The position numbers and the translations under genes are program-made. DNA of 24,389 nucleotides. Source: Verrucomicrobiota bacterium (GTDB lineage Bacteria > Verrucomicrobiota > Verrucomicrobiia > Methylacidiphilales > Verrucolacustridaceae). The notes below the pieces were generated by a model, which did no database searches, was not told the origin of the DNA, and saw nothing but the letters and a program-made list of their open reading frames with translations. Positions 7,855-15,316 of the stretch are shown one piece after another (position 1 is the first letter of the stretch; each line of letters opens with the position of its first letter). The stretch spans positions 1 to 24,389 of the forward strand of contig RGGS01000003.1 of NCBI GenBank assembly GCA_010024525.1, in the 5' to 3' direction.

Positions 7855-10800
7855 TTACTTTTGTTCGATGGTTAGTTTTAGGAATGCCCTTGGGTTAGTG
7901 CCGGCGTTGAATAAATACTCGCGACGTTGGAAGCCGGTTGGGACATTGGTCTGGTTGGAGGTATTGGTGCTGAAGCCTGAGGTCGTCCAGTTCGTGGAGG
8001 TGGCCAAATCATAGGTTGCCTGTGGATAGATCAGGAGGTTGGTGTCGTTGGTGCGAACCACGGCTGTCATGGAAATATTAGATCCTGAAAGGGCAGCGAA
8101 AGGCAAAAGATTCAAGTCGTTGCTGTTAGTGCCTCCTCCCAGTGCGTATTCCACCAAAGCTGGCACCCCATCTCCATCCACGTCGTTTGTGGGGGAGCTT
8201 GCACTGAAGGTGGAGGAGAAGGTGGGATTCGCCACATTAATCAACAGGGACACTTCGGGAGCGGCCAAATAGTTCGAATTGCCCGACTGGCTGGCGGTCA
8301 CAGTCAGGGATCCTGCAGAAAGGAAGTTGAGGAACCCCCCAGATAACGTGGCCAGGGATGAAGGCGAGATGGAAAAAGTGACCGGCAAAGCGGAAGTTGA
8401 GGATGCACTCAAGGTCCTGGTTTCACCCACTTGGGCAGTCGTTGCGGTGAGGAAAGAGATCGCCTGAGAAGCCTTCACCACATTGATATCCGCTGTGTCA
8501 TAAAAAGTTCCGGACTCCACCTTCAGGACGTAAGGACCCCCTACCGCGATGGCAGTGAGCACTCCATTGGTATCGATGGTCCCACCTCCATTGATCGACC
8601 ATGTAAACGAAGAAGGTTGGGGGCTTACTTCCCCGCCAAACTGATCCCGCAAAGACGCCGCAAACGACTGGGTGGCTCCGTAGGCAAGAGTGGCTGATCC
8701 TGGTGATACCAGGACGGAACTGGCTTTCGGTAGAACCCGAACATGGACCATACTGCTGGTTTCGAGACCGGCACTATCCCTCACGGTTACTGTCAACGTA
8801 TAGTCTCCTAATTTGCTGAAATAAACGGAGCTGTCCTTCGCGGCATTATTACCGTTTGGGGTAAAATAAGGAGCATCGGGGCCGGTGCCTGCGCTGGAAG
8901 ACCAAAGATAGGTAAGTCCTGTTTCCCCGCCCCCATCGTCCGTCGCGCGAACGGTCAGATTCAGGGTGGCTCCTTCCAATAAGTCATATCCATCAATCAA
9001 AGATTTTGAGGTGGCGGAGGATGACGCAGGGGAAATGATGATGGGGGGTTGGTTTAGGGGTGGGGTGCTTCCTAAGACCACTAGGTCATCCACGTACCAA
9101 CCCGCACTTGAGGTTGTAGAGTTGCTGCCCAAAACCCAGCGGATTCTAAGATTGCCCCCCGCGTATTTAAATGAGTTGTTGATGGTGATCACAGTCTCAA
9201 TAAAACCGGAAGAGGTTCCTGTCCATGCAGCTTTACCATTGAAATCACTTGAGCTGGAATTGATTGAACCATTGTAGGCGTTACTGGAAAAGGTCTCATC
9301 GGTGTTGGATGTTTCCATGGCGAACCAAGTTGTCCCGCCATTGGTGGAAAGCTCCATTCGACCCCCGTCTCTTCCTGTGCCCGCACTGGTTTGGAAACTA
9401 AAGGAGTGCCAAAAACGTACCTGGATGTTAGTGGTCCCTGTCGGGATGGGATAGGAGGGTGAAGTCAGGTAGGTTGTGGATCTGGTCGAGGGAGCGCTGG
9501 CGAAGTAGGAATTTGAGGATGACCGGAAGGAGTTAGTTACAACTGACCAGCTGTTACTCGAGCCGGTATTGGTGTAGGTACTGGTCCAACCCGAGACGGT
9601 CCCGTCGAAATTCTCCGCCGCCAAGGAAGGTAGAATGGTAAAACCGTTGCTAAGGGCACCAGCCTGAGAGGCGGGATTCGTTACCATTACATTCCAGCTA
9701 CCGGAACCGTTGGTGGGGAATGTGACGGACCCCTTCAAAGTGGTATTGCCAAAAATCTGGACGTTGGTGGCAACTACATCGGAGAATCCAGGCCGGGTAA
9801 ATCGTAGGGAGGCATTGGTGGCAAAAAGGCTTCCGGAGACGTCAAAATTGAGTGTTCGCGCATAGGCCGAGCTCGGAGTGATCATATCCACGGTAACGGG
9901 TGGCGGGGGAGCGGGTGTGTCGGAAACACCCGAAACCAGCAACGAGTAAGCTTGCAAGTTGTTGCTGAGCGATCCCTGATAACTTACCACCGCCTGATAC
10001 GTTCCGGTTCCGGATGGGGAATTGAGGACAACCTGTTCGACATTGTCCACATTATTGGTGCCCGTTATGGCATTTGAGGCCATGGAGGCTTGGCTCCAGT
10101 TGCCAACAAAGGGCATGACAAAAGGAAGATTCGTCCCCCCATCTGCACGAATCAACTTAAGGTCGAGATTGTTGACCAAGCGGGGAGACCGTGAATCCGC
10201 CGTGGACAGGGCCCCACCCGCAGGATCGATCCAGGCCAAGGTCACACGGATTGGGTTGGATCCATCCCAAAGAAACCGGTGCGAAACAGTGCGGTTCGTC
10301 ACGGAGTCAATCGCCCCTTCGATTATCCGAAGCTTGTTCGTATTTGCTTTTTGGTCGCGAATCACATCCACGGCTGCTTGGGCATTGATCAAGCCCCAAC
10401 CGTATTGGTAATCAGGGCCGGGATTGCCAAGGTCGTCGGCCGTGTGGATCAATAACCCTTTCAGGGTGCTGGAGCGCATCGCCTTGCCGAAGGAAAGAAT
10501 GTACTGCTGGGCGACCAGAGCCGCCGTACCCGCGGCATTCGGACTGGCCATGCTGGTTCCCGACATGGTGCCATACGACGAGTCACTGCCGCTCAGGCTC
10601 GAGTAGAGGTTGTCCCCGTTGGCCACCACATCGGGTTTGATTCGACCATCGTCCGTGGGGCCGGTGCTGGAAAATCCGCTGAGATTGCCCGAGGAAGGGG
10701 AGCGATTGGTGCCGCTGACGGCATCGGAGACGGATCCGATGGTGATGACATTTTTGGCCAAGGCGTCGTAACTAATGGTTTCATACCCCCCACGATAACC

Positions 10801-11976
10801 GCCGTCACCTGCAGGATGTTTGGTGCTGTCATAAGTAACCACGGTCGTGGCATTGGGGGATAAGCCCACAGTTTGGCCATTCGAGGGATTATCCCATCGA
10901 TCGTTTCCCGCGCTGCGGAACATCAGGTAGTAAGGAGCGCTGAAGGCCAAAGAATCGGATCCCTGCGCGTAGGTGTTGTACATGCCAAAGTCCGATTCCA
11001 CCGACGTGTTCGTTGTGCCGTTCCCGTACCATTCATAGACGCGGCTTGGGCTGCCTCCGCCTACATAAACCCATCCGGCACTGTAACCATAGCTGTGGTT
11101 GGAGATTAGGATTTTGTTGGTCTGTGTAGCCGTGACGGCCGCGGCCGCGGTCATCTCTGTGGTATCGGAATTCCAGTCGTAAGAATCGATCCGGGCGGCA
11201 GGAGCCATGCCCCTTGCGTTGGAACTAATGCCTGCGGCGATCATAGTCCCCGCCACATGGGTGGCATGGTCGATTGCTCCAGCACCATCCTTGACGGTGA
11301 CGCGCCCACCAAACTCCTGATGGGTAGAGCGGGCGGAACCTCCATCCCACTGCCCGAGAATCATATTTAGACCATTTAAAGAGTATGGACTCACCTGCAC
11401 GATACTGGCAGCGGTAGAGATGGCGGCATTGACGTTATGGGTGATGAAATAGATCGGGTTGCCGCGATCATCCAGATCGGCAATTTCCCGAACAGAACCG
11501 TTGGGAGCTTCCACCCGGATGGGCCAGCCTTTCTCCTTGGCTACGCGTTCGGCTTCGGTTTTTCGTCTTTCCTGGAGTTCGCGCATTTCCGCAACCACGC
11601 GGTCTCGCTCTCCGGGTTTGCTGAGGTCAACACCTTGCAGAATATCAGCAATGCTTCTTTTTGAGGCGGGTTGCGAGGTTGGTGCATTTTGGGAAACCTG
11701 GCGGACCGCTGGGATGCTTGTGTCGGTCCCCGATGAGTTCCCTGCGGGGTCTAAAGTCTGGTGGGTGGTGTTGGCGGGAAGAGAGGTGGTGGGTGAAGTT
11801 TCGGATGAGGGATCGGTGGAGGAGACTTTCGTCGCCCGTGGGGGGTTGGTTGTGCTTGCTTGGGAAGGGGGCTGGGTTAAGCGGTTTGTCTGTGACAAAA
11901 AAATGAATGACAACACCCCAGCTAAAGCTGTGAAGGCCACCAAAAGGATGGCAACTTTTCCAAATCGTCTATTCAT
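7855..11976 (-). CDS. Secreted multidomain subtilisin-family (S8) serine protease
   Basis: 1373 residues. An N-terminal hydrophobic segment (about 8-27) acts as signal peptide or anchor and is followed by a Ser/Thr/Pro-rich linker (28-105) and a prodomain-like charged helix (about 108-150). The S8 catalytic domain spans about 195-540, with triad D211 in G-Q-W-D-G-G, H240 in D-H-A-T-H-V-A-G-T, S475 in S-G-T-S-M-A-S-P, and oxyanion-hole N358 in R-S-A-G-N. Next comes a beta-barrel domain of the type following the catalytic domain in KP-43-like subtilases (V-N-N-L-D-L, then N-V-E-Q-V). Further modules are an IPT/Ig-like one, a jelly-roll (MAM-like) one ending G-W-Y-V-D-D-L, a PKD/cadherin-like one starting N-Q-P-P-I-I, two bacterial Ig-like ones, and a C-terminal D-V-D-G-D-G motif with a final beta module. 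Upstream of the ATG lies an 8-bp inverted repeat. It is predicted to cleave extracellular proteins; the substrate is unknown. Confidence 0.9.
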   Translation of the reverse strand: MNRRFGKVAILLVAFTALAGVLSFIFLSQTNRLTQPPSQASTTNPPRATKVSSTDPSSETSPTTSLPANTTHQTLDPAGNSSGTDTSIPAVRQVSQNAPTSQPASKRSIADILQGVDLSKPGERDRVVAEMRELQERRKTEAERVAKEKGWPIRVEAPNGSVREIADLDDRGNPIYFITHNVNAAISTAASIVQVSPYSLNGLNMILGQWDGGSARSTHQEFGGRVTVKDGAGAIDHATHVAGTMIAAGISSNARGMAPAARIDSYDWNSDTTEMTAAAAVTATQTNKILISNHSYGYSAGWVYVGGGSPSRVYEWYGNGTTNTSVESDFGMYNTYAQGSDSLAFSAPYYLMFRSAGNDRWDNPSNGQTVGLSPNATTVVTYDSTKHPAGDGGYRGGYETISYDALAKNVITIGSVSDAVSGTNRSPSSGNLSGFSSTGPTDDGRIKPDVVANGDNLYSSLSGSDSSYGTMSGTSMASPNAAGTAALVAQQYILSFGKAMRSSTLKGLLIHTADDLGNPGPDYQYGWGLINAQAAVDVIRDQKANTNKLRIIEGAIDSVTNRTVSHRFLWDGSNPIRVTLAWIDPAGGALSTADSRSPRLVNNLDLKLIRADGGTNLPFVMPFVGNWSQASMASNAITGTNNVDNVEQVVLNSPSGTGTYQAVVSYQGSLSNNLQAYSLLVSGVSDTPAPPPPVTVDMITPSSAYARTLNFDVSGSLFATNASLRFTRPGFSDVVATNVQIFGNTTLKGSVTFPTNGSGSWNVMVTNPASQAGALSNGFTILPSLAAENFDGTVSGWTSTYTNTGSSNSWSVVTNSFRSSSNSYFASAPSTRSTTYLTSPSYPIPTGTTNIQVRFWHSFSFQTSAGTGRDGGRMELSTNGGTTWFAMETSNTDETFSSNAYNGSINSSSSDFNGKAAWTGTSSGFIETVITINNSFKYAGGNLRIRWVLGSNSTTSSAGWYVDDLVVLGSTPPLNQPPIIISPASSSATSKSLIDGYDLLEGATLNLTVRATDDGGGETGLTYLWSSSAGTGPDAPYFTPNGNNAAKDSSVYFSKLGDYTLTVTVRDSAGLETSSMVHVRVLPKASSVLVSPGSATLAYGATQSFAASLRDQFGGEVSPQPSSFTWSINGGGTIDTNGVLTAIAVGGPYVLKVESGTFYDTADINVVKASQAISFLTATTAQVGETRTLSASSTSALPVTFSISPSSLATLSGGFLNFLSAGSLTVTASQSGNSNYLAAPEVSLLINVANPTFSSTFSASSPTNDVDGDGVPALVEYALGGGTNSNDLNLLPFAALSGSNISMTAVVRTNDTNLLIYPQATYDLATSTNWTTSGFSTNTSNQTNVPTGFQRREYLFNAGTNPRAFLKLTIEQK

Positions 11977-11989
11977 CTTTTACTTAACT

Positions 11990-12015
11990 ACTTAGACAAT
12001 AAAGCACGTCTAAGT
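11990..12015 (-). promoter_or_regulatory. 8-bp inverted repeat in the leader of the S8 protease gene
   Basis: ACTTAGAC (11990-11997) and GTCTAAGT (12008-12015) form a perfect 8-bp inverted repeat with a 10-nt spacer. It ends 13 nt before the protease ATG (11976). It could be an operator for a dimeric regulator or an RNA hairpin close to the start codon. A second repeat, AGTTGCT (12038-12044) with AGCAACT (12052-12058), lies a little further upstream and may mark the 3' end of the GH13 transcript. No T-run follows either. Confidence 0.4.
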
Positions 12016-12129
12016 GTTCAGGCAAACTTGTGGTGCTAGTTGCTGTAGGAAAGCAACTTATGCATTTAATTTAGATTAAGATGAAGGTGGATGCTGGAAC
12101 TAGCTAGATTAGGTGGATCGAACGTGGGT

Positions 12130-12970
12130 TTACTCAACGACGACGCGGTAGAAGCGGGCGGCGGAGCTGACAGAATTTTCCGTGTACGAGCCGCTAGTTT
12201 GTCCGGTGGCCAGATTGTTCCAAACACCAGATCCGAGGTTGGCTGTGGCTTGAACCTTATAAGTTCTTCCCGCAACGGGACTCCAAGTTATGGTCACGCT
12301 ATTGGAGGAAGGACGGCTAGTGGAGGCCACAAAGTTGGAGGAGGCGCTCTTGGGGTTGGTTCCAGCGACCAACTCCGCAGCGTTGCTCATACCGTCACCG
12401 TCGTCGTCGGCAGTGGGATTCAGGGTGACCACCGGCGCACTTGAAACGGAGGCCGAGGCTGCCTTGGTGTTGTCGTTGGGGTTCACGGCGGTCACGGTGA
12501 AGGTGTAGTTACCTCCCGAGGGCAACCCAGAGATCGTCGCCGAGGTGGAGGTGGTCTCGGTGGTGGAGACCACAGTTCCAGAGGAGTTCCGGGCAGTTAC
12601 CCGATAGACCGGGGTAAGGCCTTCTGGATCTGAAACCGCACTCCAATTCAAACTAGTAGTTCCGTCGGTTGTAAATTGAGCGGAGGAGCTGGGGACGGAA
12701 TAGATGGGCTGAACCATGGGAGTCCCGCTGACCGCCGGGGGAGCGGTGACGTCGTATAATTTCAGGTATTGGGGCTCAAAAGGATTGCTTCCCCAGGCAC
12801 CGTCTGTTGCAGGCACGGGGGGCAGGGAGACGTAGACACCGTTGGCCAGAATATTGGCCCCGGTCATGCCGTTTGATCCCCAAAGGAATCTGTTCCTGCG
12901 GTCCGGATACTCATTGTTTGGGCCGAGATAGGCGGCGATATTTCGAGGACCAGGCAGACCATTGGGGTTG
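12130..12970 (-). pseudogene. Detached C-terminal part of the GH13 enzyme (out of frame)
   Basis: This frame continues the GH13 gene but is shifted by +1 relative to it and has no convincing start; the nearest upstream possibility is a TTG at 13212 inside a non-sense overlap. From about 12940 it reads as the end of an alpha-amylase C domain (R-N-I-A-A-Y-L-G, then L-A-N-G-V-Y-V-S-L-P-P-V-P, then Q-Y-L-K-L-Y-D-V-T). It continues as a fibronectin-III-like module (about 12430-12700) and ends with D-D-D-G-D-G and a beta module with G-R-T-Y-K-V-Q-A and A-R-F-Y-R-V-V-V. The quality of this sequence argues that it was once fused to the frame ending at 12911. Without it the enzyme lacks its C-terminal module. 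A sequencing or assembly error remains possible. Confidence 0.7.
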
Positions 12971-15316
12971 CATGGAGTTCCAGGCCTTGAAGTGGGGGAT
13001 ATTTTTGCCGAAATTGACCTCGTATTTATCGAAACTGAGGTTGGCCGAAGTGCCGATCTCTTGGCCGTACATGACCATGGGTGCGCCATCCAGCGTGCTT
13101 CCCACGGAGTAGCGAATAAAAGCTTCCCAAGGATCGGAGTAGCCGGCCTCGTCATGGGAGGTGTTGTTGAGCAGTACCAAGCCCTGTCCATAAGAGGTGC
13201 GGCGGGTCTCAAAGATGTCCCGGTGGGCTGTGGTCGTGGTGGCCGATTGCCAGGGGAATACGATGTTTTCGTTTAGAATGTCAAAGTGGCGGTTGGAGCG
13301 GTAGGTCACGGCCCCGCCGTCAAGCGATTCGGTCATGAAGACAAAGCTCCATTTGTGGGTGCGGGCCACGTTGATGACGTATTCCCAGAACTGCGGAGGC
13401 ATGCCTTGACCGAAATCGGCACGGAGGCCATCGATACCCTTATACGCTTGATCGACTTTGGAGCTGCCCGCCGGAAGGCCTGTCTTTTCCAGCCAGTAAG
13501 GAACGTATCGGGCAAAATATTTCCAGACCGCACGGGTGACCGCTCCATTGGAACCAACGACCCCCTTCAAGTCATCCCAAGTCATCTGGTCGTTTTCCAG
13601 GGCGGTCGTAGCGCGACTGGACACATCCGTCGGAAATCCGGTGACCAAGGTGGTGTAGCGACCGAAAAAGACATCCTTCACATCGGCCCATTTCCCAAAA
13701 TCGTTGCGGTCAGGGGCGGTGGCGATGTCGCTGGCACTATTGGCCGGAACGGAGTAGGCGGTTCCGGCCCCGCCATTGGAGGAATAAAAGCGGGCCTCCC
13801 GATCCTTGATCTTGTCGGCGGCATTCCACCCGGAGGTGCTTACCGCTTCCGCAAAAATGGGGAGACCAGGGGTAGAGACCTCGCAATCCCAGGCGGTGTG
13901 GTTGAAAGGGGCATCCAGCATGACATTCATTCCCTTGGCATCGGCATCAGCCACGAAATTGGAAAAGGCCAGCATCGAGGCGGCCCGATTGGCGGTGTTG
14001 GAACTGCCCCCGTTGTAGGCAGTGGTCATGAGCTCGTTCACCTCAAAGAAATTCTTCACCGCATAAGGGGAGCCCGGGTCGTAAGCCGCCCCGTTGAAAA
14101 TTTCACGCCCCTCGATTCCATTAGGGTGGATCGGCTGGAACCAGAGGGTATTGATGCCCATGTCGCGCAATGAGGTGAGGTTTACCCGGCTGTTGTTGGA
14201 GTTGGACAGGGATTCCAGGGTGGAGCGTTGGGCGAAGGAGGGTCCAGTGGCATTGACGTTGAAGACATTAATTTCATAGACGCTAAGATTTCGGGCGAGT
14301 TTCGGGGCAACCGTAATGCAGTGGTCGCGCCCGCTGAACCAGGTCCAGGTATTTTGTCCGCTGATCTTGTAGCGACCCGTCAGACGGTAGGCGCCGGTTT
14401 TGACGGCGTTCGTGGTGATCGAATACGTGCCCCCGGAACCGGTGAGGGGGATCGCATAAAAATAACCGTTGGTGGGATAGATGCCGGTGGTGTAACCCGC
14501 AGGTTTGTTGGTCGGGGCGGCGGGAGGAAGAATGCCGTCGTGAATGCCGTCTCCATCCCCGTCTAGACCAGCTCGGTCACGGTTATTCAGATTGGTCCAA
14601 AGTTCGACCTCCGAGGCGCTGATTCCGGGGGAGAAAGAGATGGTGATGGGGACGGCGTCCCCAGCCACCTCATCCACGTAAAGTTTGGAGGTGGTATAAT
14701 CCGCCGATAGGGTGCCCGTGGTGTCGGTGGTTATGGTGAAAGACGCAGCCGCCACTGGTGCGGTGACAATGAACGAGAAGGGGCTATTCGATGCAGTGGA
14801 TTGGGTTGCCGTGGTGGCAGAGCCACCATTGTTGTAAATGTAAGTTGGGCTGGTGACGGGGGCACGCAGGGTGACGGCAAAATAGTACTCCACCTGCGTT
14901 CCGACGGTAGCTGGCATGGTGACGGTGCCTTTCCAAAATTGGCTGAAATTCCCACTGGTATCCGCGGCTTCATTGGCGTGCCAATTCAAGGCGGTGGTTT
15001 GCCAAGCACCTCCGGCAAAACGGTAGAATAGTGTCCCTCCTGTTTGGTCATTTCCACCCACGGCTTTGTAGACCCCTTGATAAAATGTGACGGATGCGCT
15101 CGTAAGCGGATTCAGAGGATCCCGCATGCCTGCAGAGTAGACCGCCGAGGGCCTTGTCTCTGTGGGCACGTGCCAAACACTCCCAAGTTGGGCGAATGCA
15201 GGAAAAGAGCCTACAATTAAGAAAAGACCTACCCTAAAGCAAAGGCCTTTCATGGGATTTTTTACGATAGCATATGACCCATGGCTTTTCCTGGGATATT
15301 TTAAAAAATGCTTCAT
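12911..15316 (-). CDS. Secreted GH13 alpha-amylase family enzyme (N-terminal fragment; C-terminus frameshifted)
   Basis: 801 residues in this frame. A signal peptide ends at about A42 (G-S-F-P-A-F-A); the in-frame ATG at 15253 would give a more standard signal peptide, but ATG 15316 overlaps the stop of the upstream gene as ATGA. Two N-terminal beta domains (about 45-190 and 200-335, the second with D-G-D-G-D-G at 252-257) resemble starch-binding or Ig-like modules. The (beta/alpha)8 barrel (about 345-780) holds all four GH13 regions: D468-A-P-F-N-H473; nucleophile D634 in G-L-R-A-D-F; general acid/base E663 in M-T-E-S; and H721-D722 in N-T-S-H-D-E. The frame runs normally to F-K-A-W-N-S-M-Q-P, then ends in about 18 unrelated residues. 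The expected end of the barrel and most of domain C are absent. It should hydrolyse alpha-1,4-glucans if it folds. Confidence 0.85.
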   Translation of the reverse strand: MKHFLKYPRKSHGSYAIVKNPMKGLCFRVGLFLIVGSFPAFAQLGSVWHVPTETRPSAVYSAGMRDPLNPLTSASVTFYQGVYKAVGGNDQTGGTLFYRFAGGAWQTTALNWHANEAADTSGNFSQFWKGTVTMPATVGTQVEYYFAVTLRAPVTSPTYIYNNGGSATTATQSTASNSPFSFIVTAPVAAASFTITTDTTGTLSADYTTSKLYVDEVAGDAVPITISFSPGISASEVELWTNLNNRDRAGLDGDGDGIHDGILPPAAPTNKPAGYTTGIYPTNGYFYAIPLTGSGGTYSITTNAVKTGAYRLTGRYKISGQNTWTWFSGRDHCITVAPKLARNLSVYEINVFNVNATGPSFAQRSTLESLSNSNNSRVNLTSLRDMGINTLWFQPIHPNGIEGREIFNGAAYDPGSPYAVKNFFEVNELMTTAYNGGSSNTANRAASMLAFSNFVADADAKGMNVMLDAPFNHTAWDCEVSTPGLPIFAEAVSTSGWNAADKIKDREARFYSSNGGAGTAYSVPANSASDIATAPDRNDFGKWADVKDVFFGRYTTLVTGFPTDVSSRATTALENDQMTWDDLKGVVGSNGAVTRAVWKYFARYVPYWLEKTGLPAGSSKVDQAYKGIDGLRADFGQGMPPQFWEYVINVARTHKWSFVFMTESLDGGAVTYRSNRHFDILNENIVFPWQSATTTTAHRDIFETRRTSYGQGLVLLNNTSHDEAGYSDPWEAFIRYSVGSTLDGAPMVMYGQEIGTSANLSFDKYEVNFGKNIPHFKAWNSMQPQWSAWSSKYRRLSRPKQ

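Noticed and set aside
12038..12058. Terminator for the GH13 gene (AGTTGCT / AGCAACT hairpin)
   Set aside because: The 7-bp stem has no T-run on the - strand and lies about 70 nt past the stop; too weak to call a terminator.
12940..13005. Programmed ribosomal frameshift joining the GH13 frames
   Set aside because: No slippery heptamer, stop-codon context or following pseudoknot was seen at the crossover, and part of domain C appears to be missing, which a frameshift would not explain.
12970..13212. Treating the frame from TTG 13212 to 12130 as an independent gene
   Set aside because: Its first 80 codons overlap the GH13 barrel in another frame and read as nonsense; only the part after about 12970 resembles protein domains, so it is a detached tail.
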